A DNA stretch of 12,409 nucleotides. Origin: Prolixibacteraceae bacterium (GTDB lineage: Bacteria > Bacteroidota > Bacteroidia > Bacteroidales > Prolixibacteraceae). The translations under genes were made by a program, and so were the position numbers. The DNA is taken from contig DMFR01000139.1 in NCBI GenBank assembly GCA_003450125.1, forward strand, positions 9,866 to 22,274. The letters are read 5' to 3'. The notes under the pieces are model-generated. The model did no database searches. It worked only from the letters and a program-made list of their open reading frames with translations, and had not been told where the DNA came from. Numbering within the stretch: the first letter of the stretch is position 1; the number at the start of each line of letters is the position of its first letter. This document shows positions 1-6,652 of the stretch, piece by piece.

Positions 1-39
1 TAGGATTTGTAGGAAATGAAAAGCCAAAAATTCAAACTT

Positions 40-1353
40 TTATGGGGACTCTCGTACCGGAGTGATAGGGGAGGCAAGGAGTGGTAATATGCTCAGCATC
101 CCTGCAATGAAATAACTGGTACCGGCAACAATCAATGCTGTCTGTAAACTAAAGGCATCGTTTAAATAACCCAATACAGGACCTACGACAGCGAAGATGA
201 GCCGTATTTCCAGATTCCTTACAGAGAGAATCGTTGCCCTTACCTTTGAATCGGTATATTGGTTGATGTAATCTTTCAGCACCGGGGTTGCCAGACCGCG
301 TGCCATATAGAAGCCAAAGAGGATTGCAATCCCTGCAAGGCTGACTAATACTGAAGTGAGGATAAATCCGGCTGTCAGGAGAATTACAATGAGCAATAGG
401 GTCTTTTTACGCCCCAGCTCTCTTTCAATGCGGTAGGAAAACATGGAAGTGATGCCGGTAGTCAAGTTGAGCATTGTCCATAAAATACCGAAGAAAGCGA
501 TTGGCAATCCGGCCTCTTTTAGATAGAGCTGAACAAACCAGGCATAGGTATAGGTTGCCGCTCCGGTAAACGATGAGACCAAAATGGCGCTTCTCATTTC
601 CCGTTGCTGGTAGGTCCGTTTGACAAGGGAGAGGATCTCTCTCATTTTTAGTTGAATCTTTTCTTGTACATGTTTTGGCTCCTTGAGGAAGAATGCAGCA
701 GGAATGGCAATAGCGGCAATAAAAATCTGGAAATAATAGGGTGTTCGCAAACTGATAGTAGCCAAAAATCCACCAGCTACACCTGCAAAAGCCTCCGCAA
801 AGTTACCTGCGGAAGTAATCTGGCCCTCGAATTTTATATATTCATTTTCCCTATCTTTGGCCTTAAGAGAATCGTAAAGCAAGGCTGAGTCAGCCCCTGA
901 AACAAAGCTAAACCCTACACCCAGAATCACTTCGGCCACCATGAAACTGGCAAAGTCTGATGAAATACTGTAAATGACAATACCGATCGTTCCCATGATG
1001 GCTCCCCAAAGAAGTGTGCGGCGGCAACCCCAAACGTCGGCCAGGTAACCTGAGGGCAATTCGCCAACTACCATGGCAACGGAATACACCGACTTTAATA
1101 GTAGGATTTGTGACATGGTAAGCCCATTGTCCTGATAGAATAAGACTACAATGGGCATCACCAGATTAAACCATTTGGCAATCTTGATCAGGTATAACTG
1201 AATGGTATTTTCCGGCAGGTTTTTCAATCTGAATTTTTGATAAAAATAGAAAATCTTTGTGTCATCATGATTTACCCCCAGAATGGGATCTTCAGAATTA
1301 ATAGTATAGTGAAATATGCTGGACCTATTCGCATTGCAATTGTTCTGAAACAT
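40..1353 (-). CDS. MFS-family transporter, 12 predicted membrane helices
   Basis: A polytopic inner-membrane secondary transporter of the major facilitator superfamily; the substrate cannot be read from sequence, and drug or metabolite efflux is only a guess. Roughly twelve hydrophobic segments can be placed, the first near residues 55-75 and the last near 405-425. The loop after helix 2 carries the MFS motif A (GYLADVWGCRR, about residues 98-108), which supports the family strongly. A hydrophilic loop near residues 225-250 separates the two six-helix halves. The ATG at 1353 gives about 45 hydrophilic residues before helix 1, which is long for this family. An in-frame TTG at 1227 would give a start MKNLPEN and a more typical N-terminus, so the start is uncertain; neither has a clear ribosome binding site. 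It is divergent from the tRNA gene and has no operon partner in view; its downstream side runs off the window. Confidence 0.85.
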   Translation of the reverse strand: MFQNNCNANRSSIFHYTINSEDPILGVNHDDTKIFYFYQKFRLKNLPENTIQLYLIKIAKWFNLVMPIVVLFYQDNGLTMSQILLLKSVYSVAMVVGELPSGYLADVWGCRRTLLWGAIMGTIGIVIYSISSDFASFMVAEVILGVGFSFVSGADSALLYDSLKAKDRENEYIKFEGQITSAGNFAEAFAGVAGGFLATISLRTPYYFQIFIAAIAIPAAFFLKEPKHVQEKIQLKMREILSLVKRTYQQREMRSAILVSSFTGAATYTYAWFVQLYLKEAGLPIAFFGILWTMLNLTTGITSMFSYRIERELGRKKTLLLIVILLTAGFILTSVLVSLAGIAILFGFYMARGLATPVLKDYINQYTDSKVRATILSVRNLEIRLIFAVVGPVLGYLNDAFSLQTALIVAGTSYFIAGMLSILPLLASPITPVRESP

Positions 1354-1432
1354 CTATGAATTCAGCAATTACAGACAATTTGATTGAGATTGGCTATTTC
1401 TTCCTGTTTTTTCTAAATCTGGTAGCTGAAGG

Positions 1433-1454
1433 TTGGCTAAATTATATATCTTTG
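1433..1454 (+). promoter_or_regulatory. Candidate Bacteroidota-type promoter for tRNA-Arg
   Basis: TATCTTTG at 1447-1454 matches the Bacteroidota primary sigma factor -7 consensus TAnnTTTG exactly and lies 17 bases before the mature tRNA 5' end, so transcription would start near 1461-1465 with a short leader. A TTGG at 1433-1436 lies upstream but is closer than the usual -33 spacing, so the upstream half is weak. The call rests mainly on the -7 match and its position. Confidence 0.5.
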
Positions 1455-1471
1455 CAACCGCTAAAAAGGAT

Positions 1472-1545
1472 GTCTCGGTAGCTCAGCTGGATAGAGCAAC
1501 GGCCTTCTAAGCCGTAGGTCTTGGGTTCGAATCCCAACCGGGATA
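1472..1545 (+). tRNA. tRNA-Arg (anticodon UCU)
   Basis: A complete cloverleaf can be folded. The acceptor stem pairs 1472-1478 with 1538-1544 (7 bp, with two G-U pairs). The D arm has stem 1481-1484/1494-1497. The anticodon stem is ACGGC/GCCGT at 1499-1503/1511-1515, with the seven-base loop CTTCTAA at 1504-1510, giving anticodon TCT, which reads AGA arginine codons. The variable loop is AGGTC, and the T arm has stem TTGGG/CCCAA with loop TTCGAAT. The discriminator base is A1545; the following bases are CA, not CCA, so the 3' CCA must be added after transcription. I saw no second copy of the 3' end in the window that would indicate an integrated element. Confidence 0.96.
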
Positions 1546-1562
1546 CATTTTGTAAATTAAAG

Positions 1563-1601
1563 TCCCTGTAAATTAAAAACTTACAGGGATTTTTAGTTTT
1601 T
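1563..1601 (+). terminator. Intrinsic terminator after tRNA-Arg
   Basis: TCCCTGTAA at 1563-1571 pairs perfectly with TTACAGGGA at 1581-1589 (9-bp stem, 9-base loop), followed by TTTTT at 1590-1594 and a second T5 run at 1597-1601. This is a good rho-independent terminator for the tRNA transcript. It also lies just past the stop of the convergent BspA-like gene at 1618, but the tract after the hairpin on the minus strand is T-poor, so termination in that direction would be weaker. Confidence 0.8.
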
Positions 1602-1617
1602 AATTCAGCGATCTTTA

Positions 1618-4600
1618 CTATTTCTTGATGACCTTAAATCTTTCCCCATTAACCACCACCACATACAATCCTGAAGCAAGTGAACTGATATTTATCCTAT
1701 TATTCGCGTCTAATGAATGTGTGGATTCCAGTTTGCCATAGGCGTTAAAGATGGATACAACTCCTTTATCTGCATTGATAGTTAGCATATCTTTGGCTGG
1801 ATTTGGCCATACCGTAACCTTTTTGTTGGGTATGGTTTTAGTTGCTGAATGAACAATCGCTTCTATTTTTAAAAAGTCTTTCCAGACATCGGCTGATTTA
1901 TACAAATCCAATGATTCGGCAGGAACAAATAAAGTGCAGGTCGCCTTATCCACTCCTTTAAAAACATCTGGAGTAGGTAATTGGACCGGAGTTTTTGGAT
2001 AAGCAGTTATCGATGATAATTTGGTACATCCCGAAAAAACTCGATCTCCTATAAAATTGACTTTGGCAGGTAGGGTAACCGCCGTTAGACAACAGCAGGC
2101 AGCAAATGCATAATTTTCAATAATAGTTACAGAATCCGGAAGATTAATCGACTTTAAACTAGTGCAATACCCAAATGCCTCTTGCCTGATAATTGTATCT
2201 AAAGAATTCGGAAAATTTATCGATTTCAATCCAATACAATTATAAAAAGAATAACTGCCGATCGATCGAACAGAAGATGGGATAGTGATTGACCCAAGAC
2301 CAGACCTGAAAAAAGTATAGCCTTCAATAGATGCAATTGTATTGGGAATATTAATTGATGATAAACTCATACAGTTGTCAAAAGCACCGTTCCCGATGAA
2401 TTTTATAGTCACAGGTATATTAACATTCACAATTCCGGTGCAATTATAAAAGGCACTGATTCCAATAGTATCAACCAAGGCTGGCAACTTGACGGATGTC
2501 AAATGTTTACATCCGCTAAAGGCACTTTCTACAATATTTTTAACTGTTGAAGGGATGGTATAGACGTTTGATTTGGAAATTGGACAATATATTAAATGAG
2601 TTTGAGCCTTGTTAAACAATACACCATCTAAACTGGAATAATTTGGATTTTCCGACTCTACAGTGATCGGAGCGGTACATTCTGAAAATGCTGTTCTGCC
2701 AATAAATGTTACTGAAGCAGGAACCTTAAATGCAGTGATCTTATCACTTCCCCAAAATGCATTGATCCCTATTGTAGTTACAGAAGTGGGTATTGTGAAG
2801 GATGTCAAACCGGTGCAACCTGAAAATGCACCAGCATCAATGGTTTTAACCGAAGTAGGGAGGTTAACGGATTTTAAACCCGTACAACTAGAATAGGCAC
2901 CAGCTCCAATTGAGATAACCGAATTTGGAATGATGACCGATGTCAAAGAATTACAACGATTAAAGGCTCCATTTCCAATAATAGTGACTGAAGAAGGAAT
3001 ATTTACAGCACTTAAATTACTACAACCTTCAAAAGAGGCAATTTCGATGGTATGAATTGTACTCGGAAGTGTAACAGTAGTTAAACTCATTTTATTCTCA
3101 AAAGCGCTAAATGGAGTAATATTGGCAGGATAATCATAGCCCCATTGGCCCCTTGTGCCTAATGGCCCAAAATATTTGACTATGGTCACACCTGTTAAAT
3201 CAATTACCGCCAATTTAGGCATACTATCCCTCATGCATGCAAAATCACGGGCATCAATTGCTCCCGAAAGAGTAAGCTGATCGATGGTGTTTAATTCTTC
3301 AGAAGTCATTCGAGTGATTAAACCTCCTGGAGTCAAAATAGAAATGGTTTTATGGGTGGAGGACTGAATCGCTTTGGTTTTTATAAAGTCTTTCCAAACA
3401 TTGGCCGATTGATACTGATTCAATGATTCTGTTGGTACATACAAAGTGCAGGCAGTTTTATCAACCCCATGAAATACATCAACAGAGGGCAATGCTACTG
3501 GAATTAATGGATAAGCGGTTATTGAACTTAGCTTAATACAGTTTTTAAAGATCCCATCACCCATAGTAGTTACAGAAGCAGGAAGTATAACAGACTCTAG
3601 ACCAATGCAATTGGAAAATGTACTCATCTTTATTTCCGTCACTGAATTGGGAATGACTACCGACTGTAGACTGTCACAATTTGTAAATGCTTTGGCTCCA
3701 ATTGTATGAATTGATTTTGGAATATAAACTGATTTTAATCCCTTACATCCCAAAAAAGCATTGTCTGAAATAGTGGTAATAGAAGGAGGAATGATGATAG
3801 ATGTTAACTGAGTGCAAAATTGGAAAATTCCCTCCCCGATGCTGGTCACAGAAGAAGGTAAGGTGATTTCTTTCAGATGATCGCAATAGATAAACGCGTA
3901 GGCTCCAATTGTTGTCACTTTTGAAGAAATTATAAGGGAGGTTAAATCGGTGCAATAACCAAAAGCAACATTTCCAATAGAAGTGACCGATTTGGGAATA
4001 TATGCATAAGTCAAATGATGACAATATTCAAAAGCGGCCAGACCAATAGCTATAAGCGAAGCTGGAAGGGTAATTGTTTGTAGGCTGTCACATTTTTCGA
4101 AAGCGCAAATAGGGATCGTATTTGCCGGATACGAAACAATCCTGTTGTTTTCATCCCTTTGATCAGTTCCTTCTTCACCTGTATAGGCTGCAATAGTAAT
4201 GTCCCTCATTTCAACGTCTGACAAATTAGGCATCGAATCCCGCATAGTTTTAAAATCACGGGCATCCATTGTTCCTGAAAGGGTAAGTCGCTCTAAAATG
4301 TGTAATTCTTCAGAAGTCATTTGTGTGATCAAGTTCCCGGGGGTAAGGTTTTCAATCGTTTTACTGGTTGGTAGAGGTATTGCAATTATATTCAAAAAGT
4401 CTTTCCAACCATTTGCCGATTGATACAAGCTCAAGGAATGGAAAGGAACATTTAATGTGCAGGTAGTTTTATCAACCCCATTAAAAATTGAGGATGAAGA
4501 TAAGGTAACCGGAGTTGTTGGATAAGCAATTATTGAACTCAAACCGGTACAATTGCTAAACGCTTCATCGCCAATAGATGTAACTGAAGCAGGAATAGTT

Positions 4601-5115
4601 ATTGATGTCAATGATTTACAATATTTAAAAGCCAAGGACCCTATAGAAGTAACTGAACCAGGAATGTTAATTGAATTCAAATGATCGCAAAAGAAAAAAG
4701 CGCCATTCCCAATAGAAGTAATTGAGCCGGGAAGCAACACATAGCTTAAATTCTTATCTTTATTAAAATAAGCGTCTTCATAAAAAGCGCCGTAAGGGAT
4801 CGTATTTGCAGGATAAGTGAAATCCTGAACAGGTTCACCTATAAAAAGGCTAGTTCCTCCTTGACCTATGTATTCAGCAATCGTAACATCCATTATATCA
4901 ACAACAGTCAATTTGGGCATTTGATCCCTCATGGTTTTAAAATCACGGGCATCAATTGTTCCTGTAAGCCGAAGACTATTGATCGTAGCTAATTCATCAT
5001 GAGTCAATAATGAGAATAAGCTTCCCGGTGTCAGGTTATTGACCGTTTTATGGATTTGTGCCTGCATGACAAGCGACACCAATAATACAATAAGAAGCAG
5101 AATTTGTTTTTTCAT
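1618..5115 (-). CDS. Secreted BspA-like leucine-rich repeat protein with T9SS sorting domain
   Basis: A large (1165 aa) exported protein. Residues 1-19 form a Sec signal peptide (KK, a hydrophobic core, then probable cleavage after MQA). The body is made of BspA-type (LRR_5, Treponema pallidum-type) leucine-rich repeats of about 23 residues with the pattern IPxSVTxIGxxAFxxC. They fall into three homologous modules at residues 22-246, 251-583 and 588-1087. Residues 1095-1165 are a type A T9SS C-terminal sorting domain, starting at the VWPNPAKD motif and ending ISSLASGLYVVVV...KVIKK. The likely fate is secretion across the outer membrane with anchoring to the cell surface. BspA relatives mediate adhesion to host or matrix proteins or other cells, but the ligand here is unknown. 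Near residues 816-845 lies an insert typical of BspA proteins (NPNYSSLDGVLFNK). The gene stands alone, convergent with the tRNA and divergent from hemF. No clear Shine-Dalgarno is seen. Confidence 0.92.
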   Translation of the reverse strand: MKKQILLLIVLLVSLVMQAQIHKTVNNLTPGSLFSLLTHDELATINSLRLTGTIDARDFKTMRDQMPKLTVVDIMDVTIAEYIGQGGTSLFIGEPVQDFTYPANTIPYGAFYEDAYFNKDKNLSYVLLPGSITSIGNGAFFFCDHLNSINIPGSVTSIGSLAFKYCKSLTSITIPASVTSIGDEAFSNCTGLSSIIAYPTTPVTLSSSSIFNGVDKTTCTLNVPFHSLSLYQSANGWKDFLNIIAIPLPTSKTIENLTPGNLITQMTSEELHILERLTLSGTMDARDFKTMRDSMPNLSDVEMRDITIAAYTGEEGTDQRDENNRIVSYPANTIPICAFEKCDSLQTITLPASLIAIGLAAFEYCHHLTYAYIPKSVTSIGNVAFGYCTDLTSLIISSKVTTIGAYAFIYCDHLKEITLPSSVTSIGEGIFQFCTQLTSIIIPPSITTISDNAFLGCKGLKSVYIPKSIHTIGAKAFTNCDSLQSVVIPNSVTEIKMSTFSNCIGLESVILPASVTTMGDGIFKNCIKLSSITAYPLIPVALPSVDVFHGVDKTACTLYVPTESLNQYQSANVWKDFIKTKAIQSSTHKTISILTPGGLITRMTSEELNTIDQLTLSGAIDARDFACMRDSMPKLAVIDLTGVTIVKYFGPLGTRGQWGYDYPANITPFSAFENKMSLTTVTLPSTIHTIEIASFEGCSNLSAVNIPSSVTIIGNGAFNRCNSLTSVIIPNSVISIGAGAYSSCTGLKSVNLPTSVKTIDAGAFSGCTGLTSFTIPTSVTTIGINAFWGSDKITAFKVPASVTFIGRTAFSECTAPITVESENPNYSSLDGVLFNKAQTHLIYCPISKSNVYTIPSTVKNIVESAFSGCKHLTSVKLPALVDTIGISAFYNCTGIVNVNIPVTIKFIGNGAFDNCMSLSSINIPNTIASIEGYTFFRSGLGSITIPSSVRSIGSYSFYNCIGLKSINFPNSLDTIIRQEAFGYCTSLKSINLPDSVTIIENYAFAACCCLTAVTLPAKVNFIGDRVFSGCTKLSSITAYPKTPVQLPTPDVFKGVDKATCTLFVPAESLDLYKSADVWKDFLKIEAIVHSATKTIPNKKVTVWPNPAKDMLTINADKGVVSIFNAYGKLESTHSLDANNRINISSLASGLYVVVVNGERFKVIKK
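1855..3354 (-). repeat. BspA-like protein module 3 (about 14 LRRs)
   Basis: Residues 588-1087. The cap (LTPGGLITRMTSEEL...DARDFACMRDSMP) and tail (AYPKTPV...GVDKATCTL...YKSADVWKDF) match the other modules. About fourteen repeats lie between, one of them carrying the roughly 30-residue insert at about 816-845. The T9SS sorting domain follows directly. Confidence 0.8.
3367..4365 (-). repeat. BspA-like protein module 2 (8 LRRs)
   Basis: Residues 251-583. It has the same cap (LTPGNLITQMTSEEL...DARDFKTMRDSMP) and tail (AYPLIPV...GVDKTACTL...YQSANVWKDF) as the other modules, with eight full repeats between. Its cap and tail resemble those of module 3 more closely than those of module 1. Confidence 0.8.
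4378..5052 (-). repeat. BspA-like protein module 1 (3 LRRs)
   Basis: Residues 22-246 of the BspA-like protein. The module opens with a conserved cap (LTPGSL...TGTIDARDFKTMRD), carries three BspA-type repeats, and closes with a conserved tail (AYPTTPV...GVDKTTCTL...YQSANGWKDF). It is the shortest of three homologous modules. Confidence 0.8.
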
Positions 5116-5278
5116 CTTGATCGAAATTAAGATAAACCAAGGAATCTATTTACAGATGCTTCTGATAGCAATTATTTGCTCTGTTAAATTACCTTCTCTA
5201 AAGATAATACATAATTTTAATAAAATACATGCTATATGTCATAATTTCACAATGACCCCTAGATCTCTGACCTTACGC

Positions 5279-5300
5279 TTGCCTACAGGTTGCTTACAGG
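5279..5300 (+). repeat. Two 11-bp direct repeats beside the large hairpin
   Basis: TTGCCTACAGG (5279-5289) and TTGCTTACAGG (5290-5300) differ at one base and are followed by TTGCCTG. They share the 11-bp period and leading TTG of the repeats in the adjacent inverted-repeat arm, but lie outside the paired region and have no counterpart on the right side. Confidence 0.75.
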
Positions 5301-5303
5301 TTG

Positions 5304-5423
5304 CCTGTTTGTGTGTACCTTGTGTGTAGCTTGTGTGTACCTTGTGTATAGCTGCTGTGTTGCTAAACACACAAGCTATACACAAACTATACACAAGCTA
5401 CACACAAGGTACACACAAACAGG
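5304..5423. repeat. Near-perfect 50-bp inverted repeat built from 11-bp units (giant hairpin)
   Basis: The left arm 5304-5353 pairs with the right arm 5374-5423. Only three of 50 positions are not Watson-Crick: one G-T, one C-C and one C-A, all in the unit at 5331-5341. After a two-base internal mismatch the stem resumes as TGTGTT/AACACA (5356-5361 with 5366-5371), closed by the loop GCTA. Each arm is itself tandem. The left units are TTGTGTGTACC, TTGTGTGTAGC, TTGTGTGTACC and TTGTGTATAGC (from 5309). The right units are AGCTATACACA, AACTATACACA, AGCTACACACA and AGGTACACACA (from 5374). No T-tract of terminator type follows. The function is unknown; a cruciform, a phased protein-binding array or a small mobile hairpin are all possible. 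Confidence 0.93.
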
Positions 5424-5552
5424 GAGGAAGTCCCCATTCCAACTTCAATCATGGGGCAATGAAAGTGCAAGAATTATAATAATTATTGATTAATATTAAA
5501 CTTTAATTACTCCGAATGGTTCAGATGTGTATTAATTCTAAAGCTATAAACT

Positions 5553-6440
5553 GTGAATGTAACCCGAACGGCCGAAATATACAAAGGCATCCAACAAACC
5601 ATTTGCCGGACTCTTGAAACGGCCGATGGAAGTGGAAAGTTTACCGAGAGTGAATGGGAGAAGGAAGTTGGTTCAGGCGTCACCTGCGTCATGCAAAATG
5701 GATCGATCATTGAAAAGGCGGGTGTCAATTTTTCCTCTGTACGTGGAATTTTCAAGGATAACATGGCAAAGCTTCTGGGAGAAGATGCCTCTACATTTGC
5801 AGCAACAGGAATTTCCTCCATTATCCATTCCGGGAATCCATTTGTTCCCACTATCCACATGAATGTTAGGTATTTTAGTCTGGACAACGGTTCATCCTGG
5901 TTTGGTGGTGGAATTGATTTGACCCCTGCTTATATCAATCTGGAGGAAGCAAGGGAATTTCATCAGGCGGTCAAGGATGTCTGCGATCATTATGACACAA
6001 CGTTTTATCCTGAATGGAAAACATGGGCCGATGATTACTTTTATCTGCCCCATAGACATGAGACCCGCGGTATTGGAGGCATATTTTTCGATCGCATTCA
6101 GCCTTCCAATGAAAATGACTTTGAAAAGTTGCTTAACTTTACCTCAGACCTTGCACGTATTTATCCAGTCATATACAGCCGGCTGATGAAAGATAACGGG
6201 CACAAGCCTTATACGGAAGCCCAAAAAAAATGGCAGAAGATCCGTCGGGGACGCTATGTTGAATTCAATCTTATTCATGATCGCGGTACTAAATTTGGTC
6301 TTGAGTCTGAGGGCAATATCGAGTCCATTTTGGTAAGTTTACCTTCTGAAGTGGAATGGGTATATCAATATCAGCCTCAACCGGGCAGTCCGGAAGCCCA
6401 GGTACAGGAAATGCTTAAAAAGGGAATTGCCTGGGTCTAG
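5553..6440 (+). CDS. hemF: Oxygen-dependent coproporphyrinogen III oxidase
   Basis: A cytoplasmic haem-biosynthesis enzyme. It oxidatively decarboxylates two propionate groups of coproporphyrinogen III to give protoporphyrinogen IX, using molecular oxygen. The 295-residue length matches bacterial HemF (about 300). Signature blocks are in order: AGVNFSSV (56-63), NPFVPTIHMNVRYF (95-108), WFGGGIDLTP (116-125), HRHETRGIGGIFFD (167-180), RRGRYVEFNL (231-240) and YQPQPGSPEA (273-282). The start is GTG at 5553: an in-frame stop lies at 5547-5549 and the next in-frame Met is residue 47, inside the fold. There is no clear ribosome binding site. The segment usually rich in glycines (GGGRS-like) is here GSGVTCVMQNG, a mild divergence. 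No other haem gene lies in the window. Using the O2-dependent enzyme implies haem synthesis under oxic or microoxic conditions. Confidence 0.96.
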   Translation: MNVTRTAEIYKGIQQTICRTLETADGSGKFTESEWEKEVGSGVTCVMQNGSIIEKAGVNFSSVRGIFKDNMAKLLGEDASTFAATGISSIIHSGNPFVPTIHMNVRYFSLDNGSSWFGGGIDLTPAYINLEEAREFHQAVKDVCDHYDTTFYPEWKTWADDYFYLPHRHETRGIGGIFFDRIQPSNENDFEKLLNFTSDLARIYPVIYSRLMKDNGHKPYTEAQKKWQKIRRGRYVEFNLIHDRGTKFGLESEGNIESILVSLPSEVEWVYQYQPQPGSPEAQVQEMLKKGIAWV

Positions 6441-6446
6441 GAAAAA

Positions 6447-6515
6447 GTTCAAAGTTCAAAGTTTCAGGTTCAGATCGGCACGCAACTTTAAACTTTGAAC
6501 CTGAAACTTTAAACT
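6447..6515. repeat. Heptad-phased inverted repeat after hemF
   Basis: Left arm 6453-6472 pairs with 6496-6515 with one mismatch (C6457/A6511) around a 23-base spacer. The left side reads as 7-bp units from 6447 (GTTCAAA, GTTCAAA, GTTTCAG, GTTCAGA). The right side, from 6485, is also 7-bp phased (ACTTTAA, ACTTTGA, ACCTGAA, ACTTTAA). The hairpin begins 12 bases after the hemF stop and could act as a transcription terminator or mRNA 3' end, but the bases after it (ATTCTTTAAG) are a poor T-tract. Related heptads occur at 11756-11776 and 12388-12408. Confidence 0.8.
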
Positions 6516-6562
6516 ATTCTTTAAGTCGGATCAGTCGATAGAACTTTGGCATGGCTATTGCA

Positions 6563-6591
6563 AAATCAGCCCTGTTATTTTATGCTGATTT
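6563..6591. promoter_or_regulatory. Possible operator palindrome upstream of lon
   Basis: AAATCAGC at 6563-6570 is repeated in inverted form as GCTGATTT at 6584-6591, with a 13-base spacer, 62 bases before the lon start. It is not the CIRCE (HrcA) sequence. A weak -7-like TAAAGTTG lies at 6612-6619 between it and the gene. The position fits an operator, but the arms are short and chance cannot be excluded. Confidence 0.3.
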
Positions 6592-6652
6592 ATATCGGTC
6601 AGTATGTCATGTAAAGTTGTATGGATTTAGGAAGTAAGAAAAATAATAAATT

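Larger units (their letters stand above)
5116..5552. other. Divergent intergenic region between BspA-like gene and hemF
   Basis: A 437-bp gap between two outward-reading genes. 5116-5278 is AT-rich with no coding signal or convincing promoter. 5279-5423 holds 11-bp-phased repeats and a large inverted repeat, described separately. 5432-5456 contains a small palindrome (CCCCAT, 13-base spacer, ATGGGG). 5465-5510 is very AT-rich and is the best place for a hemF promoter, but I find no clean TAnnTTTG there. Short reading frames across this gap run through the repeat and are not credible genes. Confidence 0.7.

Noticed and set aside
1472..1617. tRNA-Arg as an integration site for a mobile element
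   Set aside because: No duplicate of the tRNA 3' end and no integrase are visible; the adjacent BspA-like gene alone is not evidence of an island.
5279..5423. CRISPR-like array
   Set aside because: The units are 11 bp and contiguous, without spacers, and they invert in the middle. No cas gene is nearby.
5290..5493. Open reading frame of 67 codons across the 11-bp repeats
   Set aside because: Its composition (Cys, Val, Thr and Tyr runs) is simply the translation of the repeat, and it has no start signal; it is a by-product of the inverted repeat.
5115..5553. Functional link between the BspA-like gene and hemF because they are divergent
   Set aside because: The 437-bp gap with a large repeat, and unrelated functions, give no support for shared control.
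5507..5887. Open reading frame of 126 codons antisense to the start of hemF
   Set aside because: It is the shadow of a well-supported gene; hemF has all its family motifs on the plus strand.
6441..6520. Classical rho-independent terminator for hemF
   Set aside because: The hairpin is AT-rich and lacks a T-tract; it is better described as a heptad-repeat inverted pair, with termination only a possibility.
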